From positions 1-32,217 of the forward strand of contig CAIQBN010000560.1 in the NCBI GenBank assembly GCA_903870065.1: a DNA stretch of 32,217 nucleotides, given 5' to 3'. This stretch comes from an uncultured beta proteobacterium (GTDB lineage Bacteria > Pseudomonadota > Gammaproteobacteria > Burkholderiales > Burkholderiaceae_C). This document shows, piece after piece, positions 1 through 9,276 of the stretch. Below the pieces are notes generated by a model. It did not search any database. It was not told where the DNA came from and was given only the letters and a program-made list of their open reading frames with translations. Every line of letters begins with the position of its first letter. Position 1 is the first letter of the stretch. Made by a program: the position numbers and the translations under genes.

Positions 1-1704
1 CATCGCCGCATCAACGGTCCGGCGTTCGTCTTCAGACAACAGGTCGCCATCAGCCTTGAGAGCACTGCGGGTCGCTAGCAACATGCGGTCGGCATCTACC
101 CGGGCTTCCACCAAGGCACGGGCAAGGATGTCTTGTTCGGCGGTGTTGAAGCTGTCTTGCAGCATCAGTGCAATTTGGGAGTCAGCCAGACCATAGGAGG
201 GCTTGACGTTGATTTCAGCATGCACGCCACTGACTTGCTCCAGCGCTGTGACATTGAGCAAGCCATCGGCGTCAACGGTAAAAGTGACGCGGATGCGCGC
301 AGCACCCGCTGCCATGGGTGGAATGCCGCGCAATTCAAAACGCGCCAGACTGCGGCAGTCGGCAACCATGTCGCGCTCCCCCTGCACGACATGCAAGGCC
401 AGCGCCGTTTGCCCATCTTGATAGGTAGTGAAGTCCTGAGCCATGGCTGTGGGAATGGTCTGGTTGCGCGGAACGATGCGCTCGACCAGACCACCCATGG
501 TTTCGACGCCTAGCGACAGGGGTATGACGTCCAACAAGAGCAAATCGCCCGCGGTGTTGTTGCCAGCAAGCTGATTGGCCTGAATCGCCGCACCCAGGGC
601 CACGACTTCATCGGGGTTCAGGTTGTTGAGCGGCGGCGTTCCAAACAGTGCCTCAACCGCAGCCTGCACTTGGGTCATGCGAGTAGAGCCACCCACCATG
701 ACAACACCGCGGACCTGGCTGACTGTCAGTCGGGCGTCACGCAGGGCCTTGCGCACTGCAGTGATGGTGCGCGCGGTCAAATTGGCGGTGGCAGCTTCAA
801 ATTGGCTAACAGTTACGTCAAATTGGACGCTAGCCCTCGTCAGATCAGCATAAAATGCTACGATTTCAGTAGCAGATAGTGCTTCTTTGCAGGCTCTGGC
901 GGCACTTTTTAATGCCGCTTTGTCATTTGCCGTGGTGACGGCCACGCCGGTTTGCGCCACAACCCAGTCGGCCAAGGCATGATCATAGTCATCGCCTCCC
1001 AAAGCAGAGTCTCCGCCTGTGGCAACCACTTCAAAAACGCCTTGGCTCAGGCGCAAGATGGAGATGTCAAAGGTGCCACCACCGAGGTCATAAATTGCAT
1101 AGATGCCCTCGCTGGCGTTGTCCAGCCCATAGGCGATGGCAGCAGCGGTGGGCTCGTTGATCAAGCGCAGAACGTTCAGGCCTGCCAGTTGGGCTGCGTC
1201 CTTTGTGGCCTGGCGCTGAGCATCATCAAAATAGGCTGGTACGGTGATTACTGCGCCATACAAATCGGCATTGAAGGTGTCTTCAGCCTGGTAGCGCAAG
1301 GTGGCCAAAATATCGGCACTGACTTCCACTGGCGACTTTTCACCTGCAGCGGTCTGCACACCGAGCATGCCTGGGTGGTCAATGAAGTGATACGGCAGCT
1401 TGTCTGCGCCGTGTACATCGGCCAGACTGCGGCCCATGAAGCGTTTCACCGAGGCAATGGTGTTCTCGGGGTCGGCTGCCAAAGCGGCCTGAGCCACATG
1501 ACCAATTTCGCGCCCTCCCCCCGCCAAATAACGCACCACTGAGGGCAAGATCACTCTGCCCTGGGAGTCGGGTAGGCATTCAGCAACGCCGTGGCGCACG
1601 CTGGCCACCAGTGAGTGGGTGGTGCCCAGGTCAATCCCCACCGCGATACGGCGCTCGTGCGGATTGGGTGCCTGGCCCGGTTCGGAAATTTGTAAAAGCG
1701 CCAT
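1..1704 (-). CDS. hscA: Fe-S assembly Hsp70 chaperone HscA (3' end cut by window edge)
   Basis: HscA is the specialised Hsp70 that, with co-chaperone HscB, uses ATP to release the Fe-S cluster from scaffold IscU. The minus-strand frame is open from an ATG at 1702-1704 to base 1 with no stop, giving 568 residues; the family is about 620, so roughly 50 C-terminal residues lie outside the window. Seen in the translation are the N-terminal phosphate-binding loop GIDLGTTHS (residues 23-31), [12 protein letters not shown], the second phosphate motif DLGGGTFD (206-213), the adenosine motif VMVGGSTRM, and a substrate-binding domain starting after [18 protein letters not shown]. It is 10 nt downstream of hscB in the isc operon. 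Identity as HscA rather than DnaK rests on this context and on the divergent N-terminal extension. A degenerate hairpin repeat lies inside the coding frame at 856-874. Confidence 0.95.
   Translation of the reverse strand, partial: MALLQISEPGQAPNPHERRIAVGIDLGTTHSLVASVRHGVAECLPDSQGRVILPSVVRYLAGGGREIGHVAQAALAADPENTIASVKRFMGRSLADVHGADKLPYHFIDHPGMLGVQTAAGEKSPVEVSADILATLRYQAEDTFNADLYGAVITVPAYFDDAQRQATKDAAQLAGLNVLRLINEPTAAAIAYGLDNASEGIYAIYDLGGGTFDISILRLSQGVFEVVATGGDSALGGDDYDHALADWVVAQTGVAVTTANDKAALKSAARACKEALSATEIVAFYADLTRASVQFDVTVSQFEAATANLTARTITAVRKALRDARLTVSQVRGVVMVGGSTRMTQVQAAVEALFGTPPLNNLNPDEVVALGAAIQANQLAGNNTAGDLLLLDVIPLSLGVETMGGLVERIVPRNQTIPTAMAQDFTTYQDGQTALALHVVQGERDMVADCRSLARFELRGIPPMAAGAARIRVTFTVDADGLLNVTALEQVSGVHAEINVKPSYGLADSQIALMLQDSFNTAEQDILARALVEARVDADRMLLATRSALKADGDLLSEDERRTVDAAM
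856..874. repeat. 19-bp hairpin repeat, copy 1 (inside hscA)
   Basis: TGCTACGATTTCAGTAGCA: inverted arms TGCTA/TAGCA around a 9-nt centre. Arm sequence and total length match the copies at 10605, 20974 and 25169. It is in frame inside hscA and encodes part of the segment [12 protein letters not shown]. Confidence 0.6.
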
Positions 1705-1714
1705 CTTCAATCAG

Positions 1715-2233
1715 TTAGAAATCAAATTGTTCGCTGCGCTGATCCAAATCCCGCAGCAGCTTTTCGATGAACATCAGCGCCCGCACGGACAGTGCCGCAG
1801 CGGCAGGGTCGTGCCGGGTGTCCAATTGGTCCGCACAGTCACTCAACAGCGCCCGCCGGTACTCCTCGACATTGTCGCGCAGAGCCTCGATGGCTTGCGG
1901 GTTGGTGGCGTCGTCCAAGTCCTCGCGCCACTGCATTTGCTGCATCAAAAAGGCACCTGGCATGGCGGTGTTGCTATGCGCGTTGATGGGCGCACCGGTG
2001 AGTTCACACAGGTAGGCAGCGCGGCGCAGCGGATCCTTGAGGCGCTGGTAGGCTTCGTTGATGCGCACGGACCACTGCATGGCGATGCGCTGCGCGGCCT
2101 CGCCCTGTGCAGAAAATTTGTCGGGATGTGCCTGCCGCTGCAGGTCTTTCCAGCGGGAATCAAGCACCGCGGAGTCCTGCGCAAACTGCTGTTTGACCCT
2201 AAACAGCTCAAAATCGGTGGACTGGAGGTTCAC
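1715..2233 (-). CDS. hscB: Fe-S assembly J-protein co-chaperone HscB
   Basis: HscB is the J-domain co-chaperone that brings IscU to HscA and stimulates its ATPase. The 172-residue product is normal for the family (about 170). It has an N-terminal J domain with the HPD tripeptide at residues 36-38 (QAHPDKF), followed by the helix with [22 protein letters not shown]. The C-terminal half is the helical IscU-binding domain. The ATG overlaps the iscA stop in an ATGA arrangement, and hscA follows after 10 nt, so it is translated within the isc operon. Confidence 0.97.
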   Translation of the reverse strand: MNLQSTDFELFRVKQQFAQDSAVLDSRWKDLQRQAHPDKFSAQGEAAQRIAMQWSVRINEAYQRLKDPLRRAAYLCELTGAPINAHSNTAMPGAFLMQQMQWREDLDDATNPQAIEALRDNVEEYRRALLSDCADQLDTRHDPAAAALSVRALMFIEKLLRDLDQRSEQFDF

Positions 2234-2553
2234 ACCCGAAATGACTCACCGCAGCCACATTTGTCACGCTCACGCGGGTTGTTGAAGCGAAAACCCTCAT
2301 TGAGCCCTTCGCGGACAAAATCAAGTTCGGTGCCGTCCAGATAGGCCAGACTTTTGGGGTCAACCAGTACTTTGACGCCGTGCCCCTCAAACACCAGGTC
2401 TTCGGGCGAGAGTTCGTCGACATACTCCAGTTGGTAAGCCAACCCGGAGCAACCCGTGGTCTTGACCCCCAAACGGACCCCAACGCCTTTTCCCCGCTTG
2501 GTCAAATAGCGGGAGACGTGCCTCGCGGCAGCTTCAGTCAGTGTTACAGCCAT
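2230..2553 (-). CDS. iscA: A-type Fe-S carrier protein IscA
   Basis: IscA is an A-type carrier that binds iron or an Fe-S cluster and passes it to apo-proteins. From the ATG at 2551-2553 the product is 107 residues, the standard length. The three ligand cysteines fall at C35, C99 and C101 (TTGCSGLAY and DKCGCGESF), the same numbering as the E. coli protein, which is why this start was chosen. There is no clear Shine-Dalgarno before it. An in-frame GTG at 2593-2595 does have AGGA six bases upstream and would add 14 residues, so the longer form cannot be excluded. It lies between iscU and hscB in the isc operon. Confidence 0.95.
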   Translation of the reverse strand: MAVTLTEAAARHVSRYLTKRGKGVGVRLGVKTTGCSGLAYQLEYVDELSPEDLVFEGHGVKVLVDPKSLAYLDGTELDFVREGLNEGFRFNNPRERDKCGCGESFRV

Positions 2554-2613
2554 ACGAATCGGTTTTGGAAAGTCGTCAACTGCAAGGCAGTTCACGACCG
2601 TTCCTGCAGAGTT

Positions 2614-3000
2614 TCAGGATAGGTGCTTCTTTTTGTAGTCGTCGACTGCAGCCTTGATGGCATCTTCGGCCAGGATGGAGCAGTGAATCTTGACCGGCGG
2701 CAGCGCCAATTCTTCTGCAATTTGGCTATTTTTAAGAGCCGATGCCTCATCTAGCGTTTTGCCCTTTACCCACTCGGTGACCAGTGAGCTTGATGCAATG
2801 GCCGAACCACAGCCATAGGTCTTGAATCGTGCGTCTTCGATCACGCCGGTTTGCGCATTGACTTTGATCTGCAGTTTCATGACATCGCCGCAGGCGGGCG
2901 CACCGACCATTCCAGTGCCTACGCTGTCATCGCCATTTTCAAAGCTGCCAACGTTGCGTGGATTTTCGTAGTGGTCAACGACTTTTTCTGAATAGGCCAT
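2614..3000 (-). CDS. iscU: Fe-S cluster scaffold protein IscU
   Basis: IscU is the scaffold on which IscS-derived sulfur and iron are assembled into [2Fe-2S] clusters. The product is 128 residues, full length. The three cluster cysteines are C37 (GAPACGDV), C64 (TYGCGSA) and C107 (KIHCSIL), and the HscA recognition motif LPPVK lies just before C107. The sequence is almost collinear with enterobacterial IscU. It follows iscS by 12 nt and precedes iscA in the operon. Confidence 0.98.
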   Translation of the reverse strand: MAYSEKVVDHYENPRNVGSFENGDDSVGTGMVGAPACGDVMKLQIKVNAQTGVIEDARFKTYGCGSAIASSSLVTEWVKGKTLDEASALKNSQIAEELALPPVKIHCSILAEDAIKAAVDDYKKKHLS

Positions 3001-3012
3001 ATTTATTTCCTT

Positions 3013-4233
3013 TTAATGTGCTGCCCACTGAATGGCGCTAATGTCCACTCCGTCCTGGTACATCTCCCACAGCGGGCTGAGTTCACGGAGCTTGGCAACG
3101 TTCTTTTTGATGGTATCAACGGCATAGTCGATTTCAGCCTCAGTGGTCCAGCGGCCAATGGTCATGCGCAGGCTGCTGTGGGCCAGTTCATCACTGCGCC
3201 CCAGGGCACGCAATACATAGCTGGGCTCTAAGCTCGCCGATGTGCAAGCAGACCCGGAACTCACGGCAAGGCCCTTGATGCCCATGATGAGTGACTCGCC
3301 CTCGACATAGTTAAAGCTCATGTTGAGGTTGTGCGGCACGCGTTGGGTTTCATGGCCGTTGATAAAGACTTGCTCAACACCTTTGAGGCCGGCCAACATG
3401 CGGTCGTGCAAGGCCTGAATGCGAATATTTTCTGCGGCCATTTCTTCCTTTGCAATGCGGTAGGCCTCGCCCATTCCAACAATTTGGTGGGTCGGCAAGG
3501 TGCCGCTGCGCATGCCGCGCTCATGGCCACCGCCGTGCATTTGGGCTTCCAGGCGCACCCGCGGCTTGCGCCGGACATACAAAGCACCAATGCCTTTGGG
3601 GCCGTAGGTCTTGTGGGCGGTAAGGCTCATCAGATCGACCGGCATCTTCGAGATATCAAACGCAACACGGCCAGTTGCTTGTGCGGCATCAACATGGAAG
3701 ATGATGCCTTTATCGCGCAACAGCTCTCCGATGGAGGCAATGTCCTGAATTACACCGATCTCGTTGTTAACAAACATGACGCTGGCCAAAATGGTGTCCG
3801 GGCGGATGGCGGCCCTGAAGGCATCCAGATTGATCAGGCCGTCGCTCTGCACGTCAAGGTAGGTAACCTCGAAACCCTGGCGCTCTAACTCGCGGCAGGT
3901 GTCAAGCACGGCCTTGTGTTCGGTCTTGACGGTAATCAGGTGTTTTCCGCGCGATTTGTAAAAATGGGCCGCGCCTTTTAAAGCCAGGTTGTTGGATTCG
4001 GTTGCCCCGGAAGTCCACACAATTTCGCGCGGATCGGCACCGATGAGGTCGGCAACTTGCCCGCGTGCGCGCTCGACGGCGGCCTCGGCCTCCCAGCCCC
4101 AGGCATGGCTGCGTGATGCAGGGTTGCCAAAGTGGTTACGCAACCACGGCACCATGACATCCACAACGCGCTCATCGCACGGGTTGGTTGCGCTGTAATC
4201 CATGTAAACGGGAAAATGGGGAGTGGTGTCCAT
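3013..4233 (-). CDS. iscS: Cysteine desulfurase IscS
   Basis: IscS is a PLP-dependent desulfurase that converts L-cysteine to alanine and carries the sulfur as a persulfide to IscU, and in many bacteria to tRNA thiolation proteins. The product is 406 residues, full length. Visible features are the N-terminal [10 protein letters not shown], the TEHKAVLD region that stacks on PLP, the Schiff-base lysine K208 ([12 protein letters not shown]) and the persulfide cysteine C330 in the mobile loop [16 protein letters not shown]. coli has K206 and C328. The C-terminus carries the IscU-docking segment [10 protein letters not shown]. It is the second gene of the operon after iscR. Confidence 0.98.
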   Translation of the reverse strand: MDTTPHFPVYMDYSATNPCDERVVDVMVPWLRNHFGNPASRSHAWGWEAEAAVERARGQVADLIGADPREIVWTSGATESNNLALKGAAHFYKSRGKHLITVKTEHKAVLDTCRELERQGFEVTYLDVQSDGLINLDAFRAAIRPDTILASVMFVNNEIGVIQDIASIGELLRDKGIIFHVDAAQATGRVAFDISKMPVDLMSLTAHKTYGPKGIGALYVRRKPRVRLEAQMHGGGHERGMRSGTLPTHQIVGMGEAYRIAKEEMAAENIRIQALHDRMLAGLKGVEQVFINGHETQRVPHNLNMSFNYVEGESLIMGIKGLAVSSGSACTSASLEPSYVLRALGRSDELAHSSLRMTIGRWTTEAEIDYAVDTIKKNVAKLRELSPLWEMYQDGVDISAIQWAAH

Positions 4234-4290
4234 GAAGGGGCTTTTTCAATCAGCAATTTCGGAGGGGCAATACTTCGTGTGGGCAATCGG

Positions 4291-4827
4291 TCAGGTTTTG
4301 GAAAACGCATTCCCAAGGGCAAACACGGAATTGGGAGCGTTTATGCGAATCGGCTTGCCCATCGGCATCGCCGAAATGGCACGCTTGACGCTGGGCTTGT
4401 CTTCTACCGGGTGCCCCTTGGCCAATTGGTCGTCCACCAGTTTTTGCAGGGAAACGGAGTCCAAAAATTCAACCATACGCACGTTGAGCGAAGTCCACAA
4501 ATCGTGGGTCATGCACCGCTCACCCTCACCCAGGCAGTTTTCTTTTCCGCCGCAATGGGTAGCATCAATGGGCTCGTCCACTGAGACAATAATGTCTGCC
4601 ACTGTGATGTCGCTGGCCTTGCGCGCCAGGGTGTAGCCACCCCCAGGACCGCGGGTGGATTCCACCAACTCATGACGGCGCAACTTGCCAAACAGCTGCT
4701 CCAGATAGGAGAGCGAAATCTGTTGGCGCTGACTGATGGCGGCCAGGGTGACCGGACCGGCACTTTGGCGCAAACCCAGATCGATCATGGCGGTGACCGC
4801 AAAACGGCCTTTTGTGGTGAGACGCAT
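4291..4827 (-). CDS. iscR: Rrf2-family Fe-S sensing regulator IscR
   Basis: IscR is a [2Fe-2S] transcription factor that represses the isc operon when its cluster is present. From the ATG at 4825-4827 it is 178 residues. The start is set by an AAGGAG Shine-Dalgarno six bases upstream and by the canonical N-terminus MRLTTKGRFAVTAM; a start seven codons upstream is possible but lacks this support. An N-terminal winged helix-turn-helix is followed by cluster ligands C92, C98 and C105, with the THDLW histidine at 108. The last two cysteines are separated by six residues, against five in E. coli. It probably regulates itself through the site at 4850-4874. Confidence 0.96.
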   Translation of the reverse strand: MRLTTKGRFAVTAMIDLGLRQSAGPVTLAAISQRQQISLSYLEQLFGKLRRHELVESTRGPGGGYTLARKASDITVADIIVSVDEPIDATHCGGKENCLGEGERCMTHDLWTSLNVRMVEFLDSVSLQKLVDDQLAKGHPVEDKPSVKRAISAMPMGKPIRINAPNSVFALGNAFSKT

Positions 4828-4849
4828 CAGAAGCTCCTTCAGTCGCAAC

Positions 4850-4874
4850 TTGGTTGACTAATGCAGTAGAGTAT
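4850..4874 (-). promoter_or_regulatory. Candidate IscR type-1 operator upstream of iscR
   Basis: Read on the minus strand this 25-base site fits the E. coli type-1 consensus ATASYYGACTRWWWYAGTC followed by RRSTAT at 21 of 25 positions by hand alignment. The core is CTACT-GCATT-AGTCAAC. The TATACT inside it is a plausible -10 for iscR. It starts 22 bases upstream of the iscR start codon, where the autoregulatory site is expected. Confidence 0.6.
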
Positions 4875-4907
4875 ATCCATAAACCCACCGAAATGCTCGG
4901 GTAATTA

Positions 4908-4919
4908 GACTGATCAGTC
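4908..4919. repeat. 12-bp perfect palindrome between uvrB and iscR
   Basis: GACTGATCAGTC is a perfect palindrome just after the uvrB stop and upstream of the iscR promoter. It resembles the GACT/AGTC half-sites of an IscR box, but the spacing is one base short. It has no loop and no T-run, so it is a poor terminator. Its role is unknown. Confidence 0.3.
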
Positions 4920-4925
4920 ACATTT

Positions 4926-7055
4926 TTAGGGGCGACTCTCGCGCAGGGGCAGAACATTGTCGCTACCGGCCGCGCCGAAGGCCTGCTCCTTCAGGAGGTG
5001 AAGTTGGTCGCGTACTGCGGCTGCACGTTCAAACTCCAAATTGCGGGCATGCTCCATCATGAGCTTTTCCAGGCGCTTGATCTCGCGTGAGACATCCTTT
5101 TCACTCATTTCTTCCACTTGGGCACGCGCCAGCGCGTCGCGCTCCAGGCGTTCCGCCTCCTTGCCGGCCTTTTCGCTGTAGACGCCGTCAATCAGGTCAC
5201 GCACCTGTTTGACGATGGAGCGTGGCGTGATGCCATGTGCCAAATTGAAATCAACCTGCTTCTGGCGCCGCCGCTGCGTTTCTCCCATGGCCTTGGCCAT
5301 CGACTGGGTCACTTTGTCCGCATACAGGATGGCGCGGCCGTGCAGGTTACGCGCAGCGCGCCCGATGGTCTGAATCAATGACCGCTCGGAGCGTAAAAAG
5401 CCCTCCTTGTCTGCATCCAGAATTGCAACCAGGGAGACTTCAGGAATATCCAGCCCTTCACGCAACAAATTGATGCCCACCAGTACATCAAACACGCCAA
5501 GGCGCAGGTCACGCAGAATCTCGACCCGCTCCACGGTATCGACATCACTATGTAAATAGCGAACCTTGACGCCGTTGTCGGTGAGGTAGTCGGTCAGCTG
5601 CTCTGCCATGCGCTTGGTCAGTGTGGTAATTAATACGCGCTCACGCTTGTCGACCCGGATGCGGATTTCTTGCAGCACGTCATCGACCTGGTTGGTTGCC
5701 GGGCGCACCTCGACCTCAGGGTCCACCAGCCCGGTGGGGCGCACCAACTGCTCAACAACCTTGCCGGCATGGCCGATCTCCCACTGGGCAGGTGTGGCAG
5801 AAACAAAGATGGCCTGGCGCATCTTGGACTCGAACTCCTCAAACTTGAGCGGCCGGTTGTCCAACGCGCTGGGCAAGCGAAAGCCGTATTCCACCAGCGT
5901 GGTCTTGCGCGAGCGGTCGCCATTGAACATGCCGCCAAACTGGCCGATCAGCACATGCGATTCGTCCAGAAACATCAACGAGTCCTTTGGCAGGTAGTCG
6001 GTCAGGGTGGCGGGCGGCTCGCCCGGCGCGCTACCCGACAGGTGTCGTGAGTAGTTTTCGATGCCCTTGCAGTGGCCTACTTCGCTGAGCATTTCCAGGT
6101 CGAACCGGGTGCGCTGCTCCAGGCGCTGGGCCTCCACCAGCTTGCCTTGGCTTACAAAGTCCGTGAGTCGCTGCGCCAGTTCGACTTTGATGGTTTCAAC
6201 AGCAGCCAGTACCTGTTCGCGCGGTGTCACATAGTGGCTGCTGGGGTAGACCGTAAAGCGCGGAATTTTTTGGCGGATGCGACCGGTCAGGGGGTCAAAC
6301 AACTGCAGCGATTCGATCTCATCGTCAAACAGCTCAATGCGGATGGCCATCTCGCTGTGCTCTGCCGGAAACACGTCAATGGTATCGCCGCGAACGCGAA
6401 AGGTGCCGCGGGAAAAGTCCATATCGTTACGCTGGTACTGCATGCGCACCAGTTGAGCGATGGAGTCGCGCTGGCCCGGTTTGTCCCCCACGCGCAGCGT
6501 CATGACCATTTGGTGGTAGGCCTCAGGGCGGCCAATACCATAAATGGCCGATACGGTGGCCACAATCACCACGTCGCGACGCTCCAGGATGCTTTTGGTG
6601 CAGGAGAGGCGCATCTGCTCAATATGCTCATTGATTGCAGAGTCTTTTTCAATAAACAGATCGCGCTGGGGCACGTAGGCCTCGGGCTGGTAATAGTCGT
6701 AATAGCTGACGAAATATTCGACAGCATTCTTGGGGAAAAACTCACGGAACTCGCTGTACAACTGGGCGGCCAATGTCTTGTTGGGCGCAAATACGATGGC
6801 TGGCCGGCCCAGGCGGGCGATGACATTGGCCATGGTGAATGTTTTGCCAGAGCCGGTTACACCGAGCAGGGTCTGGAATACTTCGCCGTCGTTTACCCCC
6901 TCCACGAGTTCATCAATGGCGGTCGGCTGGTCACCGGCAGGCGGGTACGGTTGGTACAACTCGAAGGGTGAGTTTGCGAAGCGCACGAACGCGCCCGCCG
7001 GAGAAGTTGTGCCGGGAAGGTCGTCAGCAAGATGGACTGGTAAAGACATTGGCAT
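4926..7055 (-). CDS. uvrB: Excinuclease ABC subunit B (UvrB)
   Basis: UvrB is the damage-verifying helicase-like subunit of nucleotide excision repair; it is loaded by UvrA and recruits UvrC. From the ATG at 7053-7055 it is 709 residues. Seen are Walker A GVTGSGKT (residues 65-72), the beta-hairpin region [15 protein letters not shown], the DESHV helicase motif II, motif [11 protein letters not shown], and a C-terminal UVR motif ([26 protein letters not shown], split here only by its length) that binds UvrC. The chosen ATG has GGA about five bases upstream. A TTG at 7083-7085 would add ten residues but has less support. It is transcribed away from the ybgC-type gene. No convincing LexA box was seen in the gap. 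Confidence 0.96.
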   Translation of the reverse strand: MPMSLPVHLADDLPGTTSPAGAFVRFANSPFELYQPYPPAGDQPTAIDELVEGVNDGEVFQTLLGVTGSGKTFTMANVIARLGRPAIVFAPNKTLAAQLYSEFREFFPKNAVEYFVSYYDYYQPEAYVPQRDLFIEKDSAINEHIEQMRLSCTKSILERRDVVIVATVSAIYGIGRPEAYHQMVMTLRVGDKPGQRDSIAQLVRMQYQRNDMDFSRGTFRVRGDTIDVFPAEHSEMAIRIELFDDEIESLQLFDPLTGRIRQKIPRFTVYPSSHYVTPREQVLAAVETIKVELAQRLTDFVSQGKLVEAQRLEQRTRFDLEMLSEVGHCKGIENYSRHLSGSAPGEPPATLTDYLPKDSLMFLDESHVLIGQFGGMFNGDRSRKTTLVEYGFRLPSALDNRPLKFEEFESKMRQAIFVSATPAQWEIGHAGKVVEQLVRPTGLVDPEVEVRPATNQVDDVLQEIRIRVDKRERVLITTLTKRMAEQLTDYLTDNGVKVRYLHSDVDTVERVEILRDLRLGVFDVLVGINLLREGLDIPEVSLVAILDADKEGFLRSERSLIQTIGRAARNLHGRAILYADKVTQSMAKAMGETQRRRQKQVDFNLAHGITPRSIVKQVRDLIDGVYSEKAGKEAERLERDALARAQVEEMSEKDVSREIKRLEKLMMEHARNLEFERAAAVRDQLHLLKEQAFGAAGSDNVLPLRESRP

Positions 7056-7195
7056 TGGATTCCGAAAGCAGCGCACTCTGCGCAAAACAACCGGACATAG
7101 TACTCAATGGCACGCCACAGCGCCAGATGCTCAGCCCCTACGCCCGGCCCTGCCGGCAGCAATTCGGCACGGATTGGCGCCCACGGTAGGCCACA

Positions 7196-7669
7196 ATGGT
7201 GGCCATGCAACCGACACCAACAACACCCATAACAACAACAGGCACTGCCAGCAAATTTTTTTGGCCTGTTCGCGTCTACTGGGAGGACACGGACGCCGGT
7301 GGCATCGTGTTCTACGCCAATTATTTGAAATATTTTGAACGCGCCCGCACCGAATGGCTGCGCTCCCTCGGACTTGAGCAATGGCAACTGCAAAGCAGCT
7401 ATGCCGGCATCTTCGTGGTGAGCGAAGCCAACATCAAATACCTGCGCTCAGCGCGTCTGGATGATCAATTATTGGTCAGTGCGCAGCTCAGCAGCCTGGG
7501 TCGGTCCTCTTTGATCATCACGCAAGAGGTGCGACTGAGGGAACAGTCAGCAGCGCGTGATGAAGAGGCGCTGTTGTGTACGGGTTCGGTGCGCGTCGGC
7601 TGGGTCGACCGGGCCAGCCTGAGACCCAGCCGATTCCCTACAACGGTGCAAGACGCACTGCGAAGGTGA
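7196..7669 (+). CDS. ybgC: YbgC-type acyl-CoA thioesterase (hotdog fold)
   Basis: This is a 157-residue hotdog-fold thioesterase of the YbgC/4-hydroxybenzoyl-CoA thioesterase family, which hydrolyses acyl-CoA or acyl-ACP in the cytoplasm. The family signature is clear: VYWEDTDAGGIVFYANYLKYFERAR, split here as residues 28-40 and 41-51, with the catalytic aspartate in the EDTDAG segment. The ATG at 7196 follows GGTAGG; a second ATG at 7205 is an alternative. In many proteobacteria ybgC sits directly before tolQRAB, but here an aminotransferase follows, so a Tol-Pal role is not supported by context and the substrate is unknown. Confidence 0.85.
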   Translation: MVAMQPTPTTPITTTGTASKFFWPVRVYWEDTDAGGIVFYANYLKYFERARTEWLRSLGLEQWQLQSSYAGIFVVSEANIKYLRSARLDDQLLVSAQLSSLGRSSLIITQEVRLREQSAARDEEALLCTGSVRVGWVDRASLRPSRFPTTVQDALRR

Positions 7670-7776
7670 ACCTTCGAACGCCAAACTCTTAGTAGAAACC
7701 CCAATGCCAGTAGAATGGCAAGCGCTGTCCGCTTTGCTGCCAGTACCCCCAGGAACCTCTCTCACAGGACACTGCT

Positions 7777-8973
7777 ATGTCTCTTTTTTCTGCCGTCGAA
7801 ATGGCCCCGCGTGACCCAATTCTGGGTCTGAATGAACAATTTAATGCCGACACGAATCCCAACAAGGTCAACTTGGGCGTGGGCGTGTACTTCGACGACA
7901 ACGGCAAATTGCCTTTGTTGCAGTGTGTACAGGCAGCAGAAAAGGCCATGATGGACAAACCGACGGCGCGTGGATATTTACCCATCGACGGAATTGTGGC
8001 TTATGACAACGCGGTCAAAGCACTGGTTTTTGGAACCGACAGCGAGCCTGTTAGCGCGGGGCGCGTTGCCACCATCCAAGCCATAGGCGGCACGGGCGGA
8101 TTGAAAATTGGCGCAGACTTCCTGAAAAAAGTCAGCCCGAATGCCAAGGTGTTAATTTCCGACCCGAGTTGGGAAAACCACCGCGCACTGTTTGGTAATG
8201 CCGGTTTTGAGGTCGACACCTATGCATATTACGACGCAGTCAAGCGCGGCGTTAACTTTGAAGGCATGTTGGCCAGCCTGAACGCGGCAGCGCCCGGCAC
8301 CATTGTTGTGCTGCACGCCTGCTGCCACAACCCAACTGGTTATGACATCACGCCCGGACAGTGGGACCAGGTTATTGCCGTGTTGAAGGGCAAGGAGCTC
8401 ACACCGTTTCTGGATATGGCCTACCAGGGATTTGGTTATGGTATTGCCGAAGATGGTGCTGTGATCCAGAAATTTGTTGCCGCAGGACTGAATTTCTTTG
8501 TCTCAACCTCCTTTTCCAAGAGCTTCAGTCTCTACGGTGAGCGGGTTGGCGGATTGTCGGTACTGTGCAAAGACAAGGAAGAAGCTGGTCGGGTCTTGAG
8601 TCAGCTCAAGATCGTGATCCGGACCAACTACTCCAACCCGCCGATTCATGGTGGCGCTGTGGTTGCTGCAGTGCTGGGCAACCCTGAATTGCGTGCCCTG
8701 TGGGAAAAAGAGCTCGGCGACATGCGGGTGCGTATCAAGGCGATGCGCCAAAAACTCGTGGATGGCCTGAAGGCTGCCGGCGTGAAGCAGGACATGGGCT
8801 TCATCACCACCCAGATCGGAATGTTCAGCTACTCGGGCCTGACCAAGGACCAGATGGTGCGTTTGCGCAACGAGTTTGGCGTTTACGGCACCGATACGGG
8901 CCGGATGTGCGTGGCTGCTCTCAATAGCAAAAACATTGACTATGTGTGTGCATCGATCGCAAAAGTTATCTAG
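7777..8973 (+). CDS. tyrB: Aromatic amino acid/aspartate aminotransferase (class I)
   Basis: This is a 398-residue class-I PLP aminotransferase that transfers the amino group between glutamate/2-oxoglutarate and aspartate or aromatic amino acids. The N-terminus MSLFSAVEMAPRDPILGL and motif NPNKVNLGVGVY are typical of the AspC/TyrB group. The Schiff-base lysine is K248 (STSFSKSFSLYGERVG). HNPTGYD, DMAYQGFGYG, the side-chain carboxylate arginine region RTNYSNPP and the C-terminal arginine in GRMCVAALN are all present. AspC and TyrB cannot be told apart with certainty by eye; TyrB is the usual name in Burkholderiales. An AGGA ribosome site lies just before the ATG. The gap to the upstream gene is about 107 nt, so it may have its own promoter. 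Confidence 0.9.
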   Translation: MSLFSAVEMAPRDPILGLNEQFNADTNPNKVNLGVGVYFDDNGKLPLLQCVQAAEKAMMDKPTARGYLPIDGIVAYDNAVKALVFGTDSEPVSAGRVATIQAIGGTGGLKIGADFLKKVSPNAKVLISDPSWENHRALFGNAGFEVDTYAYYDAVKRGVNFEGMLASLNAAAPGTIVVLHACCHNPTGYDITPGQWDQVIAVLKGKELTPFLDMAYQGFGYGIAEDGAVIQKFVAAGLNFFVSTSFSKSFSLYGERVGGLSVLCKDKEEAGRVLSQLKIVIRTNYSNPPIHGGAVVAAVLGNPELRALWEKELGDMRVRIKAMRQKLVDGLKAAGVKQDMGFITTQIGMFSYSGLTKDQMVRLRNEFGVYGTDTGRMCVAALNSKNIDYVCASIAKVI

Positions 8974-9276
8974 CTGCAGGCATCGGCGCACAACGCAGGG
9001 CGGGCGTTGGGCTGCAGACTATTTGCCGCCAGCCCGCCAATCACCACAAGCCTGAAAAATGGCTGACAAAAGGCTGACGGGTTACCGCCAGATTCAGCTC
9101 CGCCCAGACCCAAAAGTGGGCGATGCCCCTCCCTGCAGGCGGGTCATTTCCAGAACAAAAGCACATCCTACAAATCCGGTATGCTTTTGACAACAGCCGC
9201 ACACCAAGCGTTCAAAACTGTTATATTGCACTGCAACATTTTTTGCAAAAATTGCGTTTTCTGAAAGCGAGCCAAC
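8974..9276. other. 303-bp intergenic region between tyrB and phaZ
   Basis: No credible gene was found here. Close to the tyrB stop is an inverted repeat, GGCGGGC at 8999-9005 and GCCCGCC at 9032-9038, without a following T-run. A direct repeat of GGCTGAC occurs at 9061-9067 and 9072-9078, 11 bases apart. AAAAGCA and TGCTTTT form a second possible hairpin near 9160-9188. A -35-like TTGACA lies at 9187-9192 but has no good -10 at 17 bases. The palindrome TTGCACTGCAA is at 9226-9236. It is probably the phaZ promoter region. Confidence 0.5.
9226..9236. promoter_or_regulatory. Candidate PHB-responsive operator upstream of phaZ
   Basis: TTGCACTGCAA is a perfect inverted repeat (TTGCA-C-TGCAA) 40 bases before the phaZ start, next to the AT-rich TTATATT. 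PhaR repressors of PHB-making bacteria are known to bind TGC/GCA-type palindromes near phasin and PHB genes. That this is a PhaR site is inference from resemblance and position. Confidence 0.35.

Noticed and set aside
133-1542. Several plus-strand open frames at the left end
   Set aside because: They are antisense to hscA, which is open through the whole region and carries Hsp70 motifs.
2721-2755. Hairpin-like GGCTATTTTTAAGAGCC inside iscU
   Set aside because: Looks like the 19-bp repeat, but the arms differ and the encoded residues align without insertion to E. coli IscU.
6072-6971. 299-codon plus-strand open frame
   Set aside because: Antisense to conserved uvrB with all motifs on the other strand; GC-rich codon usage opens this frame.
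7056-7195. LexA box for uvrB
   Set aside because: No CTGT-N8-ACAG-type sequence found in the divergent gap.
8999-9038. Inverted repeat GGCGGGC/GCCCGCC as tyrB terminator
   Set aside because: 26-base loop and no T-run; noted only in the intergenic description.
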